Assembly (NCBI GenBank): GCA_021234155.1
Contig: JAJEKV010000011.1
Coordinates: 20,722,677 to 20,786,676, forward strand
Origin: Isoetes taiwanensis
Taxonomy: Eukaryota; Streptophyta; Lycopodiopsida; Isoetales; Isoetaceae
Direction of reading: 5' to 3'
Length of the DNA stretch: 64,000 nt
The translations under genes and the position numbers were made by a program. Below, piece by piece: positions 20,893 to 31,103 of this stretch (its first letter is position 1; every line of letters starts with the position of its first letter). Under the pieces are notes generated by a model. The model had not been told where the DNA came from. It saw only the letters and a program-made list of their open reading frames with translations, and searched no databases.

Positions 20893-22160
20893 AATGCGAG
20901 GGGCTGGTCATGCATGCCACGCAACAAAAAACAACTTTTACAATAATACACATTAAGGGAGGGTGGGTGTGGGTCAAGGTAACTGCTGAGAGAGGAGAAA
21001 ACGCCGATGAGAAGTCAATGAAGAACTTGCAAGCAATAGCGATCCCCAAACAAACCAGAGCCCCAGAAAATGCATGCAATGCATGCATGCATGGGAGAGA
21101 TGCATGCTTGCCCATTCGAGAATACCGATCTGATGGCTCGAATCGATGGCATTCTCGAATAAATGCTCGCATGAAAACAGACAAAAGCTCCCGACAAAAA
21201 GAGAACTTCCTTATCAAAACGAGTCCGATGTCGAAGGTTGAAGGATGGCCAAAAAAGGGACAAGATCGGGGAAGAACATGTCACAACATGGAACTGGCAA
21301 ACCAAGCAGGGAGAAGCCCCTCCCCTGCCTGGTGTCAAAGAAAGAGAGTCAAGGGATTCCTCTCTCAACAGTTCCCTTGACTCTCTTTCTTTGACACCAG
21401 GCAGGGGAGAGGCTTCTCCCTGCTTGCTTTGACAGTTTGGCGTCTTTTTCCATGTTGGGACATGTTCTTCCCCGATCTTGTCCCTTTTGTGGCCATCGTT
21501 CAACCTTCGACCTCGATCCCGTTTTGATAAGGAAGTTTTCTTTTTGTCGGGAGCTTTTGTCTGTTTTCATGCAAGCCCTTATTCGAGAATGCCATCGATT
21601 CGAGCCATCGGATCGGTATTCTCGAAAAGGCGAGCATGCATCTCTTGCATGCATTGCATGCATTTTCTGGGGCTCTAGTTCATTTAGGGATCGCTATTTC
21701 TTGCAGGTTCTTCATGACTTCTCATCGACGTTTTCTCCTCTCTCAGCAGTTCCCTTGACTCCCATCCACCCTCCCTTAATGTGTATATTATTATAAATGT
21801 TGTTTTTTTGTCGCGTGGCATGCGTGACCAGCCCCTCACTTTTTCGAGGTTGTTTTTTGTCGCGTGGCATGCGTGACCAGCCCCTCGCTTTTCGAGGTTG
21901 TTGTTCTCTTATCTTTTGTGTTCTAATTTGTTGATGTGCAAGTACAGTGGGATGTGCCACTCTGTCTTCTTCAGGCTTCGTGGGTTTCTTTGTGGGAGCT
22001 TTTTTTTGCAGCCTTACATTGTGTCCAAGCCCCTTGCCGAGGGCTTATCACTAGGGTTTTTCCTCGAAAACCCAAAAGGGCGGGGTTTTTTAATCCCGGC
22101 GATAAGGTCTCGGTAGGTACACTTAACCGACATTTGTAACAAAATTTTAGGGTCCAGATG
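20893..22160. repeat. Foldback repeat family R, copy R2 with large near-perfect palindrome
   Basis: The left arm (about 20893-21356) and right arm (about 21371-21840) are reverse complements over nearly their whole length, with an asymmetric loop of about 14 nt (tcctctctcaacag). Landmarks in both arms are ggggctggtca, agggagggtgg, ctgagagagg, gcatgcaatgcatgcatg, attcgagaat, gggacaagatcgggg and gagaagcccctcccctgcc. Beyond the right arm, 21841-22160 continues with a second tandem cgtgaccagcccctcgc unit, then ttgccgagggcttatcac, then cagatgatataactggat. This is the complement of 23160-23500. No protein is encoded. A transcript would form a hairpin of about 470 bp. Confidence 0.85.
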
Positions 22161-22605
22161 ATATAACTGGATATAGAATAGAATAGAATAGAATAGAATA
22201 GAATATACATTAACGTCCCTCAGGCCGTGAGGCCCCCGGACTTGTGTAGCGTCCTGCGAGCTCCCAAAGGGTGCTGCCAGCAAACAGACGCATAGGTTTT
22301 ATATAGCCATCTAGCGGGCTTCTCTTGTTCTTTATATTACCCGCATCGTGCTTATAGCTGGCTTCTTGGCCATACACAATGCATCGCTATAAACAGTTTT
22401 GAACTGTACTTTGTGGGCCTCTCTGATCCGCCTCATCCGTGCTTCTCAGATTATTAGCCGTCTCTCTTTGTGCACCCCCCGGTGTCTTATGATCATTTCT
22501 TTTATAGCTTTCGCTACATCTGTGAGTGTCTCTTCTTTGTCCATCAGTGCTGGGAGTGGGAGATCCCACCTGACCTTGTTAAATTTGGACCTTATGTCTT
22601 GTGTC
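22161..22605 (-). mobile_element. LINE-like 3' fragment with (TATTC)n tail
   Basis: The plus strand shows about six atagaat units, then tatacattaacgtccctcaggccgtgagg. On the minus strand this is a 3' terminus, cggcctgagggacgttaatg, followed by (TATTC)n. It is built like the termini of the LINE copies at 4141, 14690, 30530 and 49400, though the sequence further in differs, so it is a related family or subfamily. It lies in the intron position just downstream of the cyclotransferase-like exon. Its inner boundary is not resolved. Confidence 0.5.
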
Positions 22606-22611
22606 CTGTAC

Positions 22612-22881
22612 CTGGAAAGGGCCGCAGACAAGAGGATACCTGGATTTGGTCTGTGCCGTTCCAAGAAAATATGCGTGCTTGTTTTGTGTAAGCTCTTGCA
22701 TAAGCCAGTAATTTCCAAACCCTCTTTTTAGAGTGCCGTAAACAAAGAGTAACTTACAGCGGCTCCCATTTCGATTGCTTGATACTTCTTGAAGATCTTG
22801 AAGAACTCTGCTCATTTCGATCTTGCTATCGTATAATCCATGATTTTCCAAAAAGGGCTGCAGAACAGAGAAGATATTCAA
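22612..22881 (-). pseudogene. Gamma-glutamylcyclotransferase-like (AIG2/GGCT fold) first exon, isolated
   Basis: The minus-strand frame contains CKLLFVYGTLKRGFGNYWLM, then AYFLGTAQTKSRYPLVCGPF. This is the N-terminal half of the plant GGCT-like/AIG2 family: the YGTLK substrate loop and the YPLV-GPF strand are diagnostic. Such enzymes release 5-oxoproline from gamma-glutamyl amines or peptides in the cytosol. The start could be Met at 22881 or the in-frame Met at 22815. The exon stops at tttccag followed by gtacag, a good splice donor at 22611. I found no second exon with the catalytic Glu region on the minus strand within the window. The intron side runs into a LINE tail and foldback repeat R2. 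It is therefore a captured or stranded exon, or a gene with a very long first intron. Confidence 0.65.
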
Positions 22882-22945
22882 CTGGATGCCTTGAATTCGT
22901 TCCTTGCCCTATTCTCCCTTTTGCCATATCCAAGAATAGACCGAT

Positions 22946-23001
22946 CCATTTACCCTTCCGATCCATTTACCCTTCCGCCATACCCTTCCGCCATACCCTT
23001 C
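22946..23001. repeat. Short tandem repeat upstream of the GGCT-like exon
   Basis: gatccatttacccttcc occurs twice in tandem and ccatacccttcc twice, in the stretch that would be 5' UTR or promoter of the minus-strand exon. Confidence 0.7.
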
Positions 23002-23009
23002 CTTGTGTT

Positions 23010-24129
23010 TTTTTATTGTGGGTAGCTTGTAAATGTGCAGCTACCCACTCTCAACCATTGTAAAATTCCGATGAGATAATAGATATGCTTCTCATTCATC
23101 TCAGCTGATTTTCTACAATGGTGGATAGTGGGTAGCCGCACCCATGCGAACTACCCACGAAAAATAAAGGGAATGTCCAATTATACATCTTGGACCCCAA
23201 AAAATACAATGCTAATAGATGTTTATTTTGCGTACCTGCCGAAAGCTTATTACCGGGAATTAAAGACCCCGCCCTTTCGAGTTTTCGAGGAAAAACCCTA
23301 GCGATAAACTTTCGGCAAGGGGTTTGGACAATCGTAAGGCTAAAAATTTGCTCCAAAAGAACCCACGAATGGAGAAGTCGAAGGTGCTGTCGCTTGCAAA
23401 CCTGTACCTGCATATCACCAACACTAGAACAAATGTGATAAACAAAACAAACCTCCCAAAGTGGAGGGGCTGATCACGCGTGGCACGCGACAACAAACGA
23501 AAAACCTCTTCAAATAGAGGGGCTGGTCACGCGTGTTAGACGACAAATACATTAAACAATTGGAGAGGGGAGGGGGTTTTAAAGAATAGAGAATAAGGTA
23601 CTGTTGAGAGAGAAGAGGAAGCGGCGACGAGATGTTGATGAAGAACCTCGCCTAATATAGCGATCTCCCAACTAGAGAAAGCATGCAATGCATGCATGCG
23701 AGACATGCATGCTCTCCCTCTCTAGAATCTCGATTCGATGGCTCGGATCGATGGGATTCTAGAATGGGGCTCACATGAAAACGACAAAAACCTCCCGAAT
23801 AGAAGAGAACTTCCTTATCAAAAACGGGATTGAGGGCAAAAGGTCAACGGATTATGGCCAAAGAAAAGGCAAGGCCGAGAAAGGGCATGCCATAGCATGA
23901 AAGGAACGCCAAATTGGTCAATCCAAGCAGGGAGAAGCCCCTCCCCTGCATAGTTTCAAAGAATAGAGAATAAGGTACTCCTGAGAGAGAAGAGGAAACG
24001 CCGATGAGATGTTGATGAAGAACCTCGCCTAATATAGCGATCTCCCAACCAGAGAAAGCATGCAATACATGCATGCGAGACATGCATCCTCTCTAGAATC
24101 TCGATCCGATGGCTCGGATCGATAGGATT
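23010..24129. repeat. Foldback repeat family R, copy R3 with head-to-tail duplication
   Basis: It begins with a small inverted repeat: ctacccactctcaaccattg near 23040 and caatggtggatagtgggtag near 23117, arms about 50 bp. It continues with the family order ggaccccaaaa, ccgaaagcttattaccggg, ggcaaggggtttggac, two tandem ggctggtcacgcgtg units (23470-23545), then the body with gcatgcaatgcatgcatg. A block of about 165-175 bp (about 23592-23770) is repeated in the same orientation at about 23966-24129. This copy is therefore head-to-tail where R2 is head-to-head. The repeat ends inside the PPR pseudogene at about 24129. Confidence 0.75.
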
Positions 24130-25397
24130 ATTGCAGCCCATGTTAAACTTAGTCAAGGTGAGGAGGCCCTTCAATTGTATGAGAGAATGTTACAATCAGG
24201 TACGAAGAGCAACAAGCATATTTATGTTGAGGTTCTACAAGCATATAGTAGCATTGGAATTTTAAAGCAGGGAATGTGTGCTCATCAACAAATTGTACAA
24301 AATGGGCTCAAATTTGAAACAGTATTGCTGATACGTACATTAAATTAGCTTGGAATAAGTACGCAAGATCTTTGATGAAATGCCCAGCCGAGATGTGTTT
24401 TCATGGGGTGTAATGATTGTTGGATATGCTCAATTTGGTTGCGGCCACCTTGATCTTGCATGTTTTGAGAATATGAAGCATGAGGGCATAAAGCCAAATA
24501 CCATCATATTTTTCAGCATATTGAAAGTGTGTGGTAGTGTTTGTGCTATTAAGGAGGGGAGACAATTCATGACCGTCAGTATAAGTGGATTGCAGTCTAA
24601 TGTTTTTATTGGTAGTGCCCTTATTGATATGTATTGCAAATGTGAGAAATAGAATGAGGCACGGTGATGTGTTCAATGGATTGATGATGCGAGATATTGT
24701 ATCATGGGCTGCTATAATTTCTATATATCTGCAGCATGGCGAGATCCTCCTTACCCTAGAGTGCTTCAGAATGTGAAGAATGAGGGCATAAAGCCATACA
24801 ATACCATATTATCGAGTGTCTTAAAATCATGTGGGAATGCGAATTATATAGATCAAGGAAGGAAAATTCACAAGGAGAACGTCAAAAGTGGTTTATTGCA
24901 TGGAACACTCTTGTCGATATATATGCTAAACGTGGAAAATTAGAGGAAGCTCGCAATGTCTTTGATGAACTGCCAAACTGAAACATAGTGGTTGGAGTAT
25001 AATCATTGTAGGATATGCTCAATATGACGAATGGTTCCTCGCTTTAGAATGCTACGATGGAATGCAACAATGTGGTATAAATCCAGACAAGTTCACATTT
25101 TTTAGTATCTTGAAGGTTTGTGGTACAATCGGTGCGATAGAGCGAGGCAAAGATATACACAAGCAGATTGTGCAGAGTAACTTCCAGTTTGACATCCCTC
25201 TTGGGAATACTCTCATTGATATATATGCTAAATGTGGAAACATGGAGGATGCCCAATTTTTTTTGGAGAAGTTACCAAATAAAAACGTTGTTGCATGGAG
25301 TGCAATGAGTTCTGGGTATGCACAACTCAGCGATGTTGGAAATGCAGCGCAATGTTTTGAGGATATACTTCTACCAATTGAGTTGATGCCATCATAA
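24130..25397 (+). pseudogene. Pentatricopeptide repeat (PPR, PLS type) pseudogene
   Basis: Successive PPR motifs are readable in different frames: ALQLYERMLQSGTKSNKHIY, then MPSRDVFSWGVMIVGYAQFG and EGIKPNTIIFFSILKVCGSV, then MMRDIVSWAAIISIYLQHG, then GINPDKFTFFSILKVCGTIG and PLGNTLIDIYAKCGNMEDA, ending NKNVVAWSAMSSGYAQLSD. PLS-class PPR proteins bind organellar RNA and specify C-to-U editing sites or processing. Here frame changes occur near 24345, 24650, 24770 and 24945, there are stops, the 5' end is cut by repeat R3, and no E or DYW domain follows the last motif. It is therefore a decayed partial copy. About five repeat pairs remain. Confidence 0.88.
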
Positions 25398-27078
25398 CAG
25401 GTTGGCCGGACTTGTTAGATTACTTCAGTTTATTCGGTTGGATTTTTCCTTGGAGGTACTAGTTTTATACATAGTTAACAATTATCCTCGTAATGATTCC
25501 TTCTTCGCAAGGTGATCAAGCTCGCCAAGTGGTAGTACATTGGATGCCTATTAACAATCGTGTATAATTTTAGTTACTCCTATACGTTTCCTTCCCAATC
25601 ATTGAGGATTACCTCAATTCTTGGGGCGATAGCTTGAACAAAGCATATATCCAAAAATGCTTCACGATCCCATCATAGATGCTATCTCCATAAGCTTATC
25701 CTAATTGACCTATATGACCTTATCCCTTTTTGAGCTTGTTAGAAGTTCGTCCACATGTCGCCTACTTGAAACAGCAAGGTAACATTCTTCCAAGTTGCTC
25801 GAGACTACGGTCTCCCTATAGGCATGCTCCTCCTCAATGTAGAGATTGACTTTCTTCATTAAGGGCCTCCTATTGCCAATGATTTTGATGACATAGTTAA
25901 CGACGATGTCTCTTATGACTTTTCCTAAAAGCCTGAAGGTGATGCTGTTGAAAAACATATTCCATGTTGAATTATTCATCTTGGTGGCTAAAGGATGACT
26001 CCGGATCCAATATTGTCATGTCAACTCCATCAATATATTTTACGTCGAGTTGTTCTCTAATCGGTAGAGTGTTGTTAGAAGAGTGTTGATTGCTTTACCC
26101 ATTTGAATTGTTGAGCATCTCTTTCTTGTGATCTATTACACTATGAAAGGGTGGGAATAACAAGGGGAATATACATGCAAGGTCTATAGCTTACACAATT
26201 ATAATTACTACTAAAGCTATTAGGTCCCCATAGTGCCTCCCCTCAAGGTGCACACGTGCTCCATGGCAGTATTGTCGATAGTCCTCTTAGTGCAATGTTG
26301 TTGAAGATCTATATCCTCCTACTATATATCAGCTCATACTTTGGATAGACTCGTCGATATTTTGAGCTCCCTGATATTTGTTATTGGCTACGGCACAACA
26401 TGCTTTTGCTTCACACTATAACTAACGATGCGATAGTTGTTGACTCTTCAATGTTCTAGTCTGCTTCCTAATCTTGTTGTTGGGCGATAATGTCCCCCTC
26501 CACCATGTTGGAAGTTGTTTAGAGGTGCTTCCTGAAGTTGTCACATTTCCTTTGGCTAGACTCCAAAGAAGTTGTCTCTTCACTAATTGGCCTTTGAGTC
26601 TTCGATTCTTGGGTTCAGCAAGTTGCATGCAAGTTGTATGTTGGTGAGGTGCCTAGTCACTTCACCATGTGCGATCTTGCAATCTTGTTCCTTTGGTCCC
26701 CTCGGTCTCATGGCTTAGGCGTCTTCCCATTCCAAGGTCTTATGTTGCCTTCTTATCGTACGGTTCCTTCAAATGCCACTTGAGCACACTCTGCAATTTC
26801 AAACCTGATATTGCCTTTATGAAGCTCATGGAAGTAGTCAATTTCTAGCACTTCTCCAGCTTCTCGTCTCCAATCTTTGATCATCCATACTTGTGCAGCT
26901 CCATGGTGAAAAGGCATCGTGACTCTCCTCCTTAATGGATATGCTGGTCGAGAATGATAGATCCGTATATCTATGTAATAGTTCTTGGTTTGATCACTAC
27001 CAAGAGCCGCATCCAACACTGTATCGCCTCACCCTTGGAGTCCTAGACCTCCCAAAGGATCCCTGATTCTTCTAGGAA
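25398..27078. other. No gene recognised
   Basis: Several short minus-strand frames exist, but none shows a family motif. The segment could include unrecognised sequence of an old element into which E1 inserted. No RNA gene, tandem array or terminal repeat was found. Confidence 0.4.
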
Positions 27079-27438
27079 TGCTCTCAGAGGATCAGTGGAT
27101 TTGCAAAAATGGATTATAATGAGCTCTTTCCTAAAGAACCGTGCCCCTGCCCTTAAAAATGCCTTTCTTAAATACTCCACCATAGCTCTTGATTTCTGGT
27201 TCAATAGAAAGCCAAGGGTTCGAAACCCTAAATCGATCCCAGGCAGCTCCCAATTTAATGTACTGCCTTCAGGGCAATTAGAAGGAGCTGGGCGGCCGTG
27301 GCCTTCACGCTGCCCTCTCCTTTGACCTCTTCTTGCTTTTCTTGATCCAATGGCATCATGCCATGTCATCAATTTTAAAGTGATTATTTAACTTAGCTAA
27401 TTTTGTTAATTAAATGGTCATGCCCCATGTCTATAACA
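27079..27438 (-). repeat. E1 left (3') LTR, 360 bp
   Basis: Starts tgctctcagagg and ends tctataaca on the plus strand. It matches 52716-53079 throughout with many substitutions and some indels, so the pair is old. It contains ggttcgaaacc, which resembles a Pol III B-box by chance. Confidence 0.7.
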
Positions 27439-27702
27439 TACCTCTTTCCTTCATCTCCTTGGGTTCCAAGGATGATGAGAGTCCTTTTTAAAAACCATTT
27501 TGTGGGTCGCTTAGTCACCATAGTTTCATCTACTCCCTTCTAAAACCCATTCCATGGGTCACCTAGTGAACATGGTTTCGTAGCTCATTGTTGGTGGACA
27601 TCCTATTTGCCATCCCTAATGCAAGTTCTTAATTTATCGTTGTTTAGGTAACTAACCTCATATTGACTCGATTAATCCTTCGTGGCCTCCATGAATTTTG
27701 AG

Positions 27703-30549
27703 TCAGGTGAAAGTTTTGCTACATCTACACTTCATCTCCCACGTGGCCTCAGAGAGTGGTTGATCTCGCCACAAGATCAAGTACTATGCAATATTCTTGT
27801 GCAGCTTCCGAATGCGAGTGTCTAGAATCATCTCAGGAGTTACCTCTGAGCCAAGGGCTAGGGGTATTGTCACAGGAGCTGTAACATTGTCCGTGGACAA
27901 TATTGCTTTCTTGAGTTGGCTCACATGGAATACAGGGTGCACTCCTATTCCATCTAGAAGCTCTAACTCATATGTTGTCTCGTCGATCCTTCTCAACACC
28001 TTGAAGGGTCCAGCATATCAGGGCATCAATTTAGGAATCTTTCCCTTGACTAATGGTTGAGTGCCGAAGGGTAAACAATCCGTAGAAATGCGTAGTGACC
28101 TTCTTTGAAAGTTAGCTCTCTATGATGTTTATTGGCACTGATCCTAGCTCGATCTTGAGCCTTCTTTAAGTTTGCCCTACACTGATATAATATGGCTTAC
28201 ATATCTTCCAACATATGGATAGCCACATCAGTTTTCAAGGCTTGATTTGTTCCATTATAGGATCTCGGGTTCCTATCCATCATTGCCATAAAGGGACTCA
28301 TTTTGGTGTCTGTGTAGTACGTGTTGTTATAAGTGAATTCAGCATCGGGCAAGTATTCTTCCCACTTGGACTGTTTCTCGAACACAAAACTTCTTAACAT
28401 ATCCTCCAGGATCATGGTAATTCGTTATGTTTGTCCATCAGATGATTTTTACTACTCATATTGAGTCCCAATCCTTTTATGAAATCTTTCCAAAAGTATC
28501 CTGTGAACTTAGAATCTCTGTCGCTTATAATTTTTTGTGGCAGACCAAAAGTAGGGTACATAACCCGTAGGTACTCCCTTGCCACATCTTGTCCTGTAGC
28601 ATCACCCCGTAATACTAGGAACTTTGCATACTCTGTTAAACAATCGACCATCACAAACACTTGTGTGTGTTGCCAACTTGTTCATGGGACTGCGACTATA
28701 AAGCCTATGCTTATGCATTCCCACCTCTCCAAAGGTACGGATAACGGCTGTAATAATCCTGGCGTCTTGCCATGATCTGTTTTAACAGCTTGACACACTC
28801 GGCATTGTGCTACATGAGATTTTACATCATATTTCATATATAGTCTTTTAATCAATTCATATGTCTCCTATCCCTCCCTCTGCCCCTCTGCGTGCGGGGT
28901 GTTGTGGAACTCGTAAAGAATCTCCTTCTTGAGATTCTCTATTAAGGATACATAAATCCATCCCTTATAAAACCATAAATTATCATTTTGAGCCCAAAGA
29001 GCACCCTCTCTTTTGGTTGGATCTTGATCCTTTTGATACAAATCCATGATTTGTTGGAAGCGGTCCCATTCTAAGAACGCCATCCCCTTGATGTTCGGGA
29101 AAGGGCATTTGCAACTGGGTTGTCCTTTTCTGAGGTATGCTGAATTTCAAAACGAAATTCATGTGAGAAATCCAATCAGCGTGCTTGTTTGACTTATTTC
29201 TGCGTAACTTTGCAGAAATTCCAATGGCTTGTGATCTGTAAACACTATAAACTTGTGTGGTTCTTTATTGGTCCCAGACCTCAAGTAATGCCACCAAGTG
29301 TTTAAGGCATGAACTATGGCCAACAACTCTTGTTCGTAGGTGGCATAGTTCTTTTCTGCCGGATTTAATTTACGGCTTTCATAGGCCATCACATGTTTTT
29401 GTTGCATAAGGACTGTTCCCAGAGCCTGTCCACATGCGTCAATATGAACTTCGGGGGTAAATTCAAATACATGATTTTCAAAATTGGTTCACTTGAGAGC
29501 AAGATCTTAATTCGTTCAAAAACTCTCTTTTGCTCTTCCCCCATAGGAATTTTTGTCCCTTTTTAAGCAAATCAGTGAGGGGGCAGCTACCTTTGAAAAT
29601 TTTGGAGCAAATTTTCCATAGTAAGTGGCTAAGCCTAGAAAGATTTTTACATTCGACACATCCACGTCTAGTTGCGGCCATTCCCTTATAGCTCGCACCT
29701 TGTTTAGATCTGGGGCCAATCCCGTTCCAGAGACTATGTGTCCAAGATAGGCCACGTGTTCCTTTAGAAAATCACACTTAAAAAGTTTAGCAAATAGTTT
29801 GCGCTTCTGGAGCAATGCCAATACTTTTTCCAAATACTCTAGGTGTTGCACATGTGCATACATGTGCAAACAAAGGCAGATCGCCATAGCTTGAGGCAAT
29901 ATCTTGACGCTTGCTTCCTTACCAAACTCTGGGATGCCAATGCCCTTGAACAGGTCAACAAAGCACACTACCAGCGCCATATAAATCCCACATTAAAACG
30001 GGGCCCGCAATACTACCTGCATACCCATATTTGCCTATGAAAAGGCACAGACTCATTGCCTCCATTCGCACAGGGGCATATCATCTTCGAATTGAGACGG
30101 GCAGATGGATTGATGAGCCACGCCAGAGCAGACTTTGTCAATGCTGCCAAATGGGAGTCATTGAGGATGAATCTCATGCCCTTCAAAGCTGCCCAACACA
30201 TGATCAAATTCGGATGTGCTATGCTGAGTTGGTCAGGCCTGAGTTGGTTGGCACATCTTCCGTACGAATGCTAGGATCATACCTTCAGGAGTTCATGATG
30301 TGAGATCAGCTATGTCCTCGGGCACACAATTGACATGTATATATACATATATTTCATGATGATGTATACATGTACAGTTTGACAGCAGTTTGACAGCATT
30401 TTTATTGCTGCCACGGTTTTTCCCTTGAAAACACTTCGGGGCGGGAGTCTTTTAACCTGAACAGAAATAAGTTTGTTGCGCTCCTTCATTGGGTCCCATA
30501 GGCCGATTGGTCTCCATGGACGATAAAAATCATTCATTCATTCATTCAT

Positions 30550-30609
<60 letters not shown>

Positions 30610-31103
30610 TCGATTCCTTGAGTAGATCAAGATATCATCCAAAAATACTTGGATGAACTTATCTAAATACCTATGAAACACATTATTCATGAGCCGCATA
30701 AATGTGGCTGGGGCATTTGTCAATCCCAAGGGCATGACTGTAAATTCATAGTGTCCTTGATTGATTGCAAAAGCTATTTTGGGCTCATCTCCTTCCCGAA
30801 TGCTAATTTGATGATATACACTTCTCACATTGATTTTAGAGAAATATTTTGCTTCCACTAAATGGTCCATGATATCATCAATTCTAGGCATTGGGTAACG
30901 ATCTTTTATCATGGCTTTATTTCAAGCCCTATAATCAATGCACATGCACATATTGCCATCCTTTTTCTTTACAAAGATCACGGGTGGCCCAACACTATCT
31001 CATGTGATATTCCTCGTAAAGGTACTCCCTCTAGGAGCTCCTCCGATAATACATCCCGATATTTACCTAGGAAGCTCGCAAGTTTGCTTTCTTTATCGAT
31101 TCC
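27703..31103 (-). pseudogene. E1 pol remnant (RT, RNase H, integrase, chromodomain)
   Basis: On the minus strand, from 31103 downward: a linker, [53 protein letters not shown], and the intact catalytic box [15 protein letters not shown] insertion (29855-30610) comes next. Then RT resumes with VAYLGHIVSGTGL. RNase H shows NYATYEQELLAIVHALNTWW and VFTDHKPLEFL. The integrase shows ISDRDSKFTGYFW and AEFTYNNTYYTDTKMSPF. The GPY-type end is YELELLDGIGVHPVFHVSQL. A degenerate chromodomain, SEATWE, stops at 27703. Several frame changes and stops make it inactive. Confidence 0.82.
29855..30610 (+). mobile_element. 5'-truncated LINE fragment in E1 pol
   Basis: Plus-strand copy of the family at 4141-11615. 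It starts within the C-terminal ORF2 part (tgtgcaaacaaaggcagatc matches the complement of 4790-4810). It encodes LRIETGRWIDEPRQSRLCQC and IEDESHALQSC (Cys/His cluster), carries the conserved 3' hairpin (about 30420-30450) and ends ggacgataaaaatc, then (ATTC)n, then (TTTC)n. The tail (30531-30610) has become a pure (TTTC)n microsatellite. Confidence 0.85.

Noticed and set aside
26753-27019. 88-residue minus-strand frame as a gene
   Set aside because: No motif, no splice or start support; could be unrecognised transposon sequence.
27217-27227. ggttcgaaacc as part of a tRNA gene or SINE
   Set aside because: It lies inside the E1 LTR (also at 52856) and has no A-box or cloverleaf around it.
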